In this document: piece after piece, positions 37,000 through 47,352 of the stretch | Numbering within the stretch: position 1 is the stretch's first letter | Layout of the letters: the number at the start of each line of letters is the position of its first letter | Assembly (NCBI GenBank): GCA_029851415.1 | Contig: CM056744.1 | Coordinates: forward strand, 64,102,172-64,166,171 | Direction of reading: 5' to 3' | Source: Eretmocerus hayati | Taxonomy: Eukaryota; Arthropoda; Insecta; Hymenoptera; Aphelinidae | Length of the DNA stretch: 64,000 nt | Translations under genes and position numbers: made by a program | The notes under the pieces: generated by a model | Told to the model about the DNA's origin: nothing | Database searches by the model: none | What the model saw: only the letters and a program-made list of their open reading frames with translations

Positions 37000-37790
37000 T
37001 CCATACTTGGGTCCTTTTTGAATATAGTCTTGAAAAAATTCAATCATGAAGAGAGCTGACTCCATGATTAAGAATTAGCAGGAATATGAGACATTGTCTG
37101 TGGATGAAATATTTGGAATTGCAAATAGATATAGGTTTTCCACGCTCGAGGTAGTGAACTCGACAAATCGAAAAATCCGTGTAGAGAAGAACAGTACTGT
37201 AGCTGACCACACAGCACAGAATCATTTTAGGAACGTTTCAGAATCATTTCATGAAAAATTCATAATATTTTAGAAACATGATTCCGCGGCTGGAAATGTT
37301 TGTGAAAGCTCTCATGGAAATATTTGCGTGTATTCGAGATTATGAATATTCCGACGACTGAGCCAGAAAAAATTATTTTTCTCATATTGGACGTACACTC
37401 GGGATGTATTACAATATTGGTTTTTTTGTTGGAAAATTGATATTGGTGTAATCATCGATGTTTATATGATAATACTTTCCATGAGTGTCGCCGCGCGCTG
37501 GTAGAGTTCGTACCCGGGTCTTTCGGGTTACGGAGCTGCGACGTTGTTCACGAAACTATCGAAAAATGTAATTTTGATTTTTCTGATATCTGACTCTTGT
37601 CCGAGTGAGATGGACTTTCACTCGGAATCCGAGTGAAAAATCTCACCAGGAGAAGTTAAGAGAGTACACTCTATGTCCTAAAACGTCTATTTGGCCAAAC
37701 GCAAGTGTTTGTGATGTGAGAATGAGATGATTATTGTAAAAAATCACCTCCGGATCAAGATTACTGACGGATCACCTGTAAAATATTGCC
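37000..37790. other. Unassigned stretch
   Basis: No gene or clear repeat recognised. Confidence 0.45.
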
Positions 37791-38026
37791 GAAATAGTTG
37801 AGAATGATATTGAAATTCCTGAAAAACTTCAAAAAAACTTCCACGAAACTCTCAGAATATTCCAGAAACATTTCGGGAACCTTTCAGTAACGTTTCAAAA
37901 ACGTCTCAGAATCATTTCAGAAATCTTCCAGAAACCTTTCAAGAATCTTTTAAAGAATATTGATGAAGAGTTGAATCTGCAGGATATTGCAGGAATATTT
38001 GAGAATGGTTCCTTTGATAAGGTAAA
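37790..38026. repeat. Degenerate CTTTCAGAAACNTTCC-type minisatellite, left block
   Basis: Loosely repeated words such as CAGAAACATTTC, GAACCTTTCAG and AACGTTTCAAAAAC occur every 10-20 bases. Similar words continue at about 38870-39250 beyond the inserted TIR element. Confidence 0.6.
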
Positions 38027-38853
38027 TGTACCCAACTTGCCTCTGTACCCAACTTGCCCCCATATGCTGATCTCGAGAATGGTCACTTCTTGGCTCCCCG
38101 GTATTTTTTTTTACGTTTGTTATGTTAAAATATGGAAAAAATAAGTACTTTACGTCGACCCCGAATCATTCCTGCGTACTCCAAAAAATTTAAAGTGATT
38201 CTTCTATTCTTCGTGATTGCTTAGCTAAGAAAGCATCGAGGGAATTGCTTTCAGTAAAATTAGTGCCAAATTTTTTGAGTTCAACCAATCTCAACGTACC
38301 TTAGCGCATTCCTTGTTTCAAAATCTTCAAAATCCGTTCTTCAAAAATGCAAAATTCGGATCCAGAGCTAATTTATGTGCAAAACACCGAGACGATTTGT
38401 AAACAGGAATCCCAACATCGGAGTGTACTCAACATGCCCCCATATGTTTATCTCGAAAGGGAGTGCAGTACGACTTTTTTCACCACTCAGAACGTGTTTA
38501 TCACGTCAAAATGGGTCGGAAAGAGTGTTTTGGACCGGCGAAAAGCTCCAAATGAGATTGCACGCTGATAAAAACACTCGGAATATAAGTCTACCGGAAA
38601 ATATTGAGGTAGACCAGAGTTGTTGGGGAAATGGCTTAATGGGGGCAAGTTGAGTACACCATTTTGTAAACTGTAAAAAATTACTTTCTGTAAAAATAAA
38701 GACAGCTTGGCTTCGGTTGATCGAATTTGAACGTACTTCGATTCATTCAAAAGGTGTTGACACAAGCTTCAAAATGAGCTCAAGCACGTTGGAAATTGTT
38801 GAGGTAGATCAAAGTTATTAAGAAAATGGCTTAATGGGGGCTAGTTGGGTACA
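38027..38853. mobile_element. TIR element with TGTACCCAAC ends
   Basis: TGTACCCAACTTGCCCCCAT at 38044 (preceded by a shorter duplicate at 38027) is inverted at the right end (ATGGGGGCTAGTTGGGTACA, ending 38853). Internal copies of the same motif occur near 38415 and 38637-38660. It interrupts the CTTTCAGAAAC minisatellite. No transposase. It is related to 32099-32650. Confidence 0.75.
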
Positions 38854-38869
38854 CTTAGCTTATGTGACA

Positions 38870-39250
38870 ACGTAACTTTTCTGGAAATTTCAAGAAACCT
38901 CCAAGTATTTTTAAGCATAAGGTTGATGGAAAATTGTGAAGGGAATCTTGATGGGAAATTTCAAGAGTCATAGTTTGGGATATCGCTCTGAGAAAATCTT
39001 CGAGGCAGCTCTCAGAATTCTTCCGAAGATCTCTCGACGCAATATTGCTGGAGAATAATTGTGCAGTATTGCAGAAACAATTCGGGATCATACTTTTGGA
39101 ATATTGCGCCAAAATTTCTCTGAATCATTCAAGTAACATTCCAGAAATGTCTCTCAGAATCGTCTCGAAAGTCTTTCAGTAACTTCTGAAGGAGCTTTTA
39201 GGAGCCTTCCAAAGAGCTTCCAGCGATCTTTCAAAAATTTTGCATGGCAA
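38870..39250. repeat. Degenerate CTTTCAGAAACNTTCC-type minisatellite, right block
   Basis: Same word types as 37790-38026 (for example AACATTCCAGAAATGTC, AGTAACTTCTGAAGG), continuing up to about 39250. Bases 39250-39517 show nothing recognisable. Confidence 0.55.
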
Positions 39251-39517
39251 GATCTATGAAGATTTGTGCATATAGAGTTTTGCAGGATTATATGAAATCC
39301 AGGTATTCGGGATAGATTTCTCCTTCGCGGAGAGTTCAAACTCAAGAGTACGGGATTTCGCAGCTTGGATCGCTTTTTTGCGTTTTCAAATGAACATTTC
39401 CATGTCAGAATCATACAAAATCCGAATTTGAAAAACGACCAAGGATTTACAATCATTCTGTATCTGCCTCACATTTGTGTTGGAACTCATGAGAGACTGT
39501 GCATACTGATATTCAAG

Positions 39518-39523
39518 CCTACT
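39518..39523. repeat. Polinton target site duplication, left (CCTACT)
   Basis: CCTACT directly precedes the element terminus AGTAGTAATGG and is repeated exactly after the right terminus at 54026. Six-base duplications are the rule for Polinton/Maverick integration. Confidence 0.93.
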
Positions 39524-39769
39524 AGTAGTAATGGTACCCAATGTCCAGACAGAGGGGTGGGGGAAGTCACGTGGTATTGTGGGCGTGGCGACGGGGGTGT
39601 TAACCCGTTACCCGTGATTGATCGATCTTTGGGGGGATTAAGAGGGGTTATTAATGGGTCGATCAATCACTTTTGACGCACCCTACTTTTTTTTTTTTTA
39701 AAACAAAAATAAATGAGAGGATGTGCTTATGCACGCATTAGCTATACATAGCTTGTCGCGTGCATACAC

Positions 39770-39772
<3 letters not shown>

Positions 39773-39853
<81 letters not shown>

Positions 39854-39869
39854 TTTCTCTCTCTCTCTC
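39773..39869 (+). repeat. CT microsatellite in left arm
   Basis: About 40 CT units followed by mixed CCCTCTTTCTCTCT. The right-arm counterpart (about 53680-53775) differs by a T insertion and about one fewer unit. Leu/Ser-repeat open frames here are artefacts. Confidence 0.95.
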
Positions 39870-40170
39870 ACTCTTACCTTCCTATACTTCTCTTCGGCAG
39901 CTGCACTGGCACTCGGGGATGTTGGCGGGAAAGCGGCGTCGTCTTTTCGCGCCGATGCTGGACGCGTGTTACAGCCTAAACCTCTATTTCTCTCTCACTC
40001 TGTCGCACTCACTCTACCTACCTAACTTACTATACTCCTCTTCGTGCGGGCGAGCTGTGGTGCGCTATATACGTTGACGCTTGATGCTGGAGGGAAAGCG
40101 AGGAAAGCGGCGTCGTCTTTTTGCGTCGATCTTGGACACTTGGCTACCCTACGTTGCTCATCTCAGCTAT

Positions 40171-40187
40171 GCGCGCACATCCACACC

Positions 40188-40227
<40 letters not shown>

Positions 40228-40228
40228 C
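40171..40228 (+). repeat. CA microsatellite in left arm
   Basis: CACACA run interrupted once by AAACAC. Its mirror GT run is at about 53322-53379. His/Thr-repeat frames across it are artefacts. Confidence 0.93.
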
Positions 40229-40689
40229 CTCCTCGTGTCCTGTACCCAAATTTCTCTCTTTCCTCGTGTCATTGCATAACTAAGCTCATGCCGTGCGGCA
40301 AAGTTACGCACTCTATATTTTCAGAGCGCGCCCGCACACTGTAGGTTAGTATACTGCGGATCTTTCTCTTTCTATACAATACTCTATGCAGCGCGCATCT
40401 ATGCTATAGGAATTGAAGTGGCTGACGGGAAAGCGGTGCAGTTTGCGGACCGAGGGGTTTTTCGCACCGAATTATACCGTCGCGCATCTTATACATATAC
40501 GCATACGTATATTCTCTCTCTTTCTTGCTCGCTCCTTCGCATGCCTTCTCGCTCTCGCTGTGCCGACCTTTCTCACATTCGTAAACATTGCGATATTTGT
40601 GAGGGCGGACGGGAGTCAGAGTGCGTGTACGTGACGGACGGCAAATTTTGCGCGCATCTCGATCCCTTGGCTAGAATATCGACATAGCA

Positions 40690-41760
40690 GGTAAGTATAT
40701 CTTATGCATGTACGAAATAGATGTCGCATAGTTGGAGCAAAAGTAAGTATATTTCAGCAAAGGACGAGTGATGCATGCGTTGCTTCACGGTCAGTTGCAC
40801 TTATTTTCGCAAAGGTCAGTATAGGATCGGACATCCGTAAGTGTACAGCGGAAAAGTATAGTGTGAAAATAAGATGAGCAGCAGCAACAGCACGGCAAAG
40901 GCATCGACGCTGCTCCAATTTGACCTATTTGGGGAGGAAAAACGTGATACATGAGATACAAACCCGTTTATTCCTGCACCGTCGAGGGGTGTGAGAATCG
41001 AGATGGGGCCCATGTGGTCGAGCCCGCTTCGTGGGGTGAGTGACAGCAACACGTGGGCGCAAGAGCTCTCGATCGCCCGATCGATGCGCTCGTGAGCAGT
41101 AGATCATGCGTACCACCTTGATTTATGTTTAACGGGTGTGCAGCCAAGTAGCTCTCACGTAGCATCGACGTTATTTGAGAAGTCACCATGGCACGTCGAG
41201 TGCTCATTTATTTTAAGTAAGCTTTGACGTTAAATCTAGGATGTCTCTCGATCGAGATTAATGGTTACTAGTGAAACTACTGCATCCATATACTGCAAGT
41301 TTTATTTTTGAACTTTTTAACGGATGCATTGGGGTGAGCATCGCTAGGGGTACAGGACACTTTCAATCACAAATATATCAACGGATGCGTCCTTTGAAAT
41401 TTTAGTTAAATCCAAAATGTCTTTCGAGTGAGATTGATGGTTACTCGTGAATTACTGCTTCTATGTACTACGAGTTTTATTTCGAATCTTGTAACGAGTG
41501 CATTGGGTGAGCATTGCTAGCGGAGGGGACGCTTTTAATCACAAATATAGTAACGGATGCGTCTTTTGAAATTTTGAACAATATTTAATGCACACCGACG
41601 TAAAATTACTGAAACAAGTTCAACTTTTGTGAATTTTCTATTAATCAATGGCATAAATTTTCTTCGAAAATGGTGAATGAAATTTTGTATGATGAATGAG
41701 AGATGTATAAGGATAAATGAAAATCCAACACTGTGATTCATTTAAATATCGTCGTTATTA
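40690..41760. other. Terminal non-coding region of the Polinton arm with 176-bp duplication
   Basis: Within 41225-41580 two diverged units about 176 bp apart share ATGTCTYTCG, TGATGGTTACT-like and CACAAATATA words. No gene is convincing between the terminus and 41762. Short open frames at 40816-41207 overlap each other on one strand without motifs. Confidence 0.65.
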
Positions 41761-41761
41761 T

Positions 41762-42604
41762 TCACATTTCTTGAGATTCTTCGATACAATATAGCTGAGC
41801 ACAGCGATTATGAAATACAGCGTAATGGTACAGAATCATTTCATAAAATACGATTTCAAAAATATCTCTCACAGTGGGATCGCGAGTATAATCGTATTTT
41901 TTCAAAACATCACCTCTAATTTGCTCTTTTTTCTCGCTGAACAAAGTCCGCACGACGTCTAAGCTGTTGGATGCGTGAAAGTCGACCTGCTGCTGGATCG
42001 TATCCCTAGTGACCTCGTGGATCATATGTCTCATGTTGTTGACGTCGATCACTAAATTTGTCAAGCGCTTGTACTGCTCCTTGATCAATATTTGGATACG
42101 TCGTAACCCCTTGAATGTCACCTCTTGCATAGTGATTGTTGATTTGAGAGATTTCCTCCTCTTTTCTTCTGGGCTGTATGCCTCGTCCAAATTGTCATCT
42201 TCCATAGTAAGAACCACGCTCTTGCGCGAATAAGTTGTCGTCAAAATAATATCGAAGTTCGACATCTGAATCTTAAGAGGCATCACCTCAGACGGCGTCG
42301 ATTTACGGCTGAAGAAATCGGCAATTTCTCCGAATTTCTTCTCGAACTCTTCCCAGCTTTCAAAATTGAATCTCACTCTTGACGTACCAGTCTTGCTCAC
42401 GATCAGAATCACTGGTCTGTATTGGGCAGTTGCACTAGTAAGGCCGAAGTCCTCGAGTCCAATCATGACTCTCTTGGAGCCAGAATCGTTGAGATCATAT
42501 GAGCTGCACAGCAATAGAGGCAAATCCACATCTTTCACTGGGAGAGATGTACACATCGGAGACACTCGGGCACTCTCTTGTTGTTGAAGCATCGCTTCAG
42601 CCAT
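41762..42604 (-). CDS. Polinton-encoded protein of unknown function, left copy
   Basis: A 280-residue intronless frame, ATG at 42604 to stop at 41762, transcribed away from the polymerase gene across a 480-bp shared upstream region. I do not recognise the family. Visible features are a central FNFESWEEFEKKFGEIADFF segment, a charged EEKRRKS stretch near residue 155, and a helical, aromatic C-terminus (FYEMILYHYAVF). No signal peptide, zinc finger or catalytic motif is evident, and it does not look like capsid, ATPase, protease or integrase. An intact reading frame in both arms suggests recent function or recent duplication. Confidence 0.8.
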   Translation of the reverse strand: MAEAMLQQQESARVSPMCTSLPVKDVDLPLLLCSSYDLNDSGSKRVMIGLEDFGLTSATAQYRPVILIVSKTGTSRVRFNFESWEEFEKKFGEIADFFSRKSTPSEVMPLKIQMSNFDIILTTTYSRKSVVLTMEDDNLDEAYSPEEKRRKSLKSTITMQEVTFKGLRRIQILIKEQYKRLTNLVIDVNNMRHMIHEVTRDTIQQQVDFHASNSLDVVRTLFSEKKEQIRGDVLKKYDYTRDPTVRDIFEIVFYEMILYHYAVFHNRCAQLYCIEESQEM

Positions 42605-43082
42605 TTTCTACACAGATTTCACTAGGGTCACTGTACAATAACAATTGACTATAGCTTTCCCGGCGGAAGCCCGTTTGTGACAAGCGAAAGGGTATGATGT
42701 GGTATAGGCGGCTCCTAGTCAGAGACTGGACCCCCATGGCGTTAAAGAGTTCGTTGGCATCTCTCAATTCAAACTATTAGGGTACAAAGGGGTGGGAGGA
42801 AATTTGATCCAGTCGGAAAAGTCGTGGGCGGAGCTTCCTAGGTCCATGACACCAGGGGTTGGCGCTCGTAAAAATAGGAAATTGATCAAGATCCATATGA
42901 GAGTAGCGTTACGACGTGGTAGTGGGGGTAAGAGGACTAGGCAAGCGCGCTCTCATTCGTATGCCATATGAGGGTGTGAGGGGTGTACAAATTCGTGAAT
43001 GAGATAAACTTATTGAGATGCTACTTGGCTCAAAGAGGGCGAGTTCACTTCAAGTTGAGCTTTCTTACTGATAACTTCGATC
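42605..43082. promoter_or_regulatory. Divergent intergenic region between the two Polinton genes
   Basis: About 480 bp separates the start codons of the 280-residue gene (minus strand) and the first polymerase-gene exon candidate (plus strand), so both promoters should lie here. I see no unambiguous TATA box. The mirror copy is 50468-50945. Confidence 0.45.
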
Positions 43083-43417
43083 ATGGATGATTCTCAACAG
43101 GACGAGAGTCTGCTGCGCGAGCTGGGCGAGTATTACGCTATGCGTGAGTATTCTACGTTTAATATTCATCTTGAATCGAAAGACGGATTGAAACACGAAT
43201 TTGCTACAATATCCAATCATGTGCAGGCCGTGAAGATGGGATATACAATGTGACCCATACTCCCGAACCCCAAGACGAGGACCGTCAAGTTGAGGAGTCT
43301 TATTTCCAAGACTTTGCTGATATTTCTTTTCTCCAATCAGGCGACGGTGATAACATCGCCGCTGACCAAAGTTCAACATATCAAGGTGAATTTCCAACGC
43401 AGCGATGTCTGTTGTAG
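43083..43417 (+). CDS. Candidate 5' exons or upstream ORF of the polymerase gene
   Basis: ATG at 43083, donor GTGAGT at 43144, acceptor GTGCAG ending 43226 (83-bp intron). The spliced frame then stays open to a TAG at 43415. It overlaps the ATG at 43405 of the next frame by 13 bases in another phase. It is either a small acidic protein of about 83 residues, an upstream ORF, or the true N-terminus if a 32-base segment (43386-43417, GT...AG, phase-compatible) is removed, which would be unusually short for an intron. The mirror copy is at 50133-50467. Confidence 0.45.
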
Positions 43418-44221
43418 CCGATAACGAACAACTCCTAATTTATGCGATTGACTTAGATTTCAGACCTCTATTGATCAGCTCGCCAGAACGCTCAGATTTC
43501 ATACCGATCTCCGACAGCGAACTGCAAGATCGCATTCATGCGTCGAGACGGGTACTCTATGAGAGGGTACCAACTCCGACCTTCGAAGACCTCCTGCCGA
43601 TCCTCACGCCCCCAGGGTTCCCTCCGTCTACTGCCGGAGACCAAGTGTCAAATTGTGCCTGGCTTAGTGAGAGTGGTGGAGTTTCAACTTGTGACAGTGC
43701 GGTATTTACTCAAGATAGGGTGTGTCAAAATGAATGTGAATCGCAAAGTGCTGTGGGTGAATCAACGGAGCATCCACCGGCAAAGAGGCGAAAAAAATCC
43801 TCGGGCGATGACTCTTCAAAGGGATGCAACGACTACTGTGATGATAATAACGAATCGATGAGCGGCGATTATTCAATGGAAATCGACAACGAGGCTTCGG
43901 CTGGAAATTCGTCAATGGATATCGATACCTCTGTTGCTGAACCCGAGGAGGAGGAGGCAATGTCGTCCGCTGTTGCAACTCAATCGCAGGAAGCGATGGA
44001 TATCTCCACCATCGATAGCATCAGTGATAACCAAGACACGACGAATGGCGATCAAAATTACGAAAGTGACCAACCCGAAGCAAATGAGTCGATGGGTGTC
44101 CAAGAAGGGCAAAACGAAGTGACGGACTCAAGCTCCGATGACACGCACAGTGGGAACCCCGGCGATGCGAGTGATGCGTCTGTGGTACTACTTCATGAGG
44201 AAGACGAAATCGACATCAACG
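43405..44221 (+). CDS. Acidic N-terminal exon spliced to Polinton polymerase, left copy
   Basis: The frame from ATG 43405 has about 272 codons before a perfect donor (AACG|GTGAGT at 44222), where it otherwise stops at 44238. The protein is rich in Asp, Glu and Ser, with a basic patch PPAKRRKKSS that looks like a nuclear localisation signal. The phase-1 donor matches the acceptor TTCTTTCGTTCAG ending 44443, joining it in frame to the polymerase exon. This points to one long mRNA that encodes an acidic leader region plus polymerase. The role of the leader is unknown; in protein-primed systems a terminal protein often precedes the polymerase. Confidence 0.65.
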
Positions 44222-44443
44222 GTGAGTCATTTTATTAACTGATCGGCATGTATTGGGGCACGCGGTTGTAGATTATAATGGGGAATTTTTAATTTTCAAG
44301 ATCTTCCCGATTTGGAGAGAACCGAGGAGTTTGAGGCTTTTCAATTACTCTTAGCACTTTTCTAGAAAAACAATTCCCATGGATGCTGTAGCTTTCGTGT
44401 ATCATTCAAGATCGTATATCAATTGCGTTTTTCTTTCGTTCAG
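44222..44443 (+). other. Intron in Polinton polymerase gene, left copy
   Basis: 222 bp from GTGAGTCATT to a pyrimidine-rich CTTTCGTTCAG. Donor and acceptor are both phase 1. The mirror intron is 49107-49328. Confidence 0.7.
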
Positions 44444-47352
44444 TACATTCAAATGAGAGATCGAGCGATCGCGCCGACGGTGCTAATGAACCAGAAATGC
44501 CTCAACAACAAGTACAAGAGCCAGTACACCAAGAGCAACAACAACGACCCGTTATCCCTGTCATCCAGGCTGGTGGTGGTGGAGGCATGGAATATCGATA
44601 TATAGATATAATAAGTAGCGCTCCGTGTTTCAATAGACTATTTCGTACTTCTGCAGAGCAAGTAAGATTCCGATTCAGACCATCGATATACGATGACGGT
44701 CGTCCATACGAAGCTCTCGCGGAAGGGCTCAGAGAAATTCATCATAGAATTACTAATGGTTTTGCAAGCAACGATTGGATAGGTATAACAATGAATTCAA
44801 TCACGTTTCGGTACGGTGAGGCGTGGTTTGTCTTTCGGAGAGTTCAAGATTTTGACTATCATGATATATGGGCACTGTTCTATAGCATAGCACAGAGTAA
44901 TGAGGGTTTTCGCATAGATGGCACTGTAGAATTAATTGCAACGCGAGTGCAGGAACCACGCGGCGCCGGTGCGAGCGATAAAGTTAAGATCGAAGTACTG
45001 TCTAAACATTCGGTATTGTTCATTAGAAACTTTGACGATGATTTGTGTTTACCTAGAGCCATCGTTTGTGGATTGAAATATAATTGCCAGAAGTCGAAAG
45101 ATTTGAAGAGAAACAAAGAATGGGGTAATTTTGCCAGAGATGTACGCGGTGTACAGAAACGCGAAGCGCAGAAATTGTGCGACGATGCGGGTGTTGCCGT
45201 ACCACAGGGCGGTTGTGGGTACGATGAATTCGAAAAATTTCAAGAGCATCTTCAGAGAGTTCATAATGCAGCGCTCGTGGTGTGGATGAAGCCGAGCATC
45301 GCTAACCAAGAGACGCTTTGGTTCGACGGTCGGAAAAAATTCGTGGATGAATCAAAACTTTGGAGCGAACGGGTCGATGTGCTTTACAACGGTGAAAACC
45401 ATTTTGATTTGATTCTGAATCTTGCAGGAATGGTTACTCGTGATGGAAGGTCTAAGTACTACTGTTATCGATGTAGAAAAAATTACCGTGCACCGTTTTC
45501 TCATGCATGTCCGGCAATATGTTCGGGTTGTCACAGCGTGCCGCAGTGTGCAGTCGGTCAAAAAACTCCGTGTAAAGATTGCAATCGAACGTTTGTCAGC
45601 CACGATTGTTATTTGAAACACAAGATACCTGGATCGTATAGCGCTCGTCGGACCAAGAGGGCTCGTAAGACTATATGCGACAATGTCCAGTGGTGTAATG
45701 AATGCATGTACCGATGGGACAAAGCTATTGACAAAAAACACGAATGTAATGCTCGTTATTGTGAAAATTGTAAAACCAAACACAGCAGTAACGCTCAATG
45801 TTATATCCGTAAGCTACAGCCAAACGACGGCCAGAATAATTTGTATGCGTTCTACGACACGGAAACGGAAAGCGAAGAATTAGTCCGCGTGAATCCCGAC
45901 GGTTCGAGTGTTTATCGACATAGGGTAGTTCTCGCTGTTGTCCAATTCGCTTGTAGCAGATGTTTGAACAATCAAAATTTGGATGAGACTTGCGGTGGAT
46001 GTGGCAAACGTCAGCATGTTATAGTCGAGAGAAACGGTAAATCTGTGATGGAGCAATTTCTCGACCTTCTTTTGCGCACACAGAATGGTGAGACGGGTCC
46101 TAACGGCGAAACCATAGCCGAAAAAACGAAATTTAACAAGATTATTGCGGTTGCGCATAACTCAAAAGCATTTGACGGTCAATTTGTTCTTCAAGAATTA
46201 ACGAAACGCCTCGTGAAAGGAGTAACGGATACTCCCCAAGTCATTATGAACGGCCGTAAGATTCTCATGATAGAGTGGGGCAAGTTGCGCTTCATAGATA
46301 GCCTCAGTTACATGCCTATGGAACTGGCTGCACTGCCCAAAGCGTTTGGTTTGACGGAAACGAAAGGATTTTATCCGCACAAACTGAAGTCGACCGATGA
46401 GCGCGGAAACGATGGCCGTTACCCCGATCCCGAAGCTTACGATCCTGGTAGAATGAGCCCCGAGAAGCGCGAAGAGTTCTACACGTGGTACGCTAGCGTG
46501 AGCCACTTGCCTTTCTGCCCAAAAACCGAGTTAGAAGAATACTGCAAACGCGATGTGACCGTCTTACGGCAAGCCTGTATCAAGTTTCGGGAAATATTCA
46601 TGGACGCCACGGGCGTATGTCCCTTTTCGAAGCCGATAACGATCGCCGGTGCATGTTTTGACGCGTATCGAACTTCATTCATGAGCGACCAAGTGATAGG
46701 CGTTCTTCCACGCAGAGGGTACGTGCATGCCGATGAGCAGAGCAAGAAAGCTCTGCAGTGGCTTCTGTGGAGGGAGAAGGAGGATGGGCTGCAGCGCCCG
46801 ATGTTGCACGCTGGGAGGGGGCGAGAGCGTCGAATCATCAAAAATCTGCGCGTCGATGGGTATTATGATCGCGAAATCGATAGAGAAAACGGTTTGGACG
46901 TGAAAGACATCGTGTATCAATTCCACGGGTGTTATTGGCACGGGTGCACAAATTGCTTCGCGAATCGTCAAATGACGTTGCACGATCGACGGACAATGGA
47001 TGCCAGGCGCGAGAGAACAAGGAATATTTCGAGCGAAATAAAAAATTCGGGAAAATACGAATTAGTAGAGATCTGGGAGTGTGACTTCGACAGGACGATC
47101 GCAAAAGATCCACGCTTCAAAGAATTCATGAAACTTCCCCACCCTTGTCTCTCAAAAGTAACGATAAATCCGCGCGAGCCGTTCTACGGCGGACGTACGG
47201 GTAATCTTGTAACGATACGAGAGACGGACGACGACGAGAGTATTCATTATTACGACGTGTGTTCGCTGTACCCGTGGGTTTGTAAATACGGCAAATTTCC
47301 GATCGGTCATCCGCAAGTGTACATGGGCAGAGACTGCTTCGAAATCACATAA
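44444..47352 (+). pseudogene. Polinton-type DNA polymerase B, truncated after motif A, left copy
   Basis: The exon opens in frame from 44444; the first internal Met is at 44497 (951 residues to the stop). This polymerase would copy element DNA from a protein primer. Landmarks by residue from 44497: a DDLCLPRAIV block near 180-190, two Cys/His clusters (about 323-375 and 393-436), exonuclease motifs FYDTETE (452), AHNSKAFDGQF (553) and EYCKRDV (681), a HGCYWHGC block (810) and polymerase motif A DVCSLYP (920). Motif B and the motif C DTDS, which lie further downstream in the family, are missing because the arm junction at 47350 cuts the gene. It probably keeps no polymerase activity. Confidence 0.92.
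46201..47349 (+). other. Unique central segment of the palindromic Polinton
   Basis: 1,149 bp present once, coding in full for the middle of the left polymerase copy (Exo III to just past motif A). At 47350 the sequence turns back into the inverse complement of 46200. The bases TAATTC are shared by both sides of the junction, but the parental sequence beyond is unknown, so I cannot say whether microhomology was used. Confidence 0.9.

Larger units (their letters stand above)
39524..46200 (+). repeat. Left arm of the palindromic Polinton
   Basis: 6,677 bp. It contains the terminus, CT and CA microsatellites, a 176-bp duplicated segment, the 280-residue gene on the minus strand and the polymerase gene on the plus strand. 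The arm ends within the exonuclease domain of the polymerase. Confidence 0.95.

Noticed and set aside
39723..40344. Leu-Ser and His-Thr repeat proteins in the Polinton ends (and mirrors at 53206-53826)
   Set aside because: They are translations of CT and CA microsatellites, not genes.
43706..44122. Extra genes overlapping the acidic Polinton exon on both strands
   Set aside because: They are shadows of the real frame, without motifs of their own.
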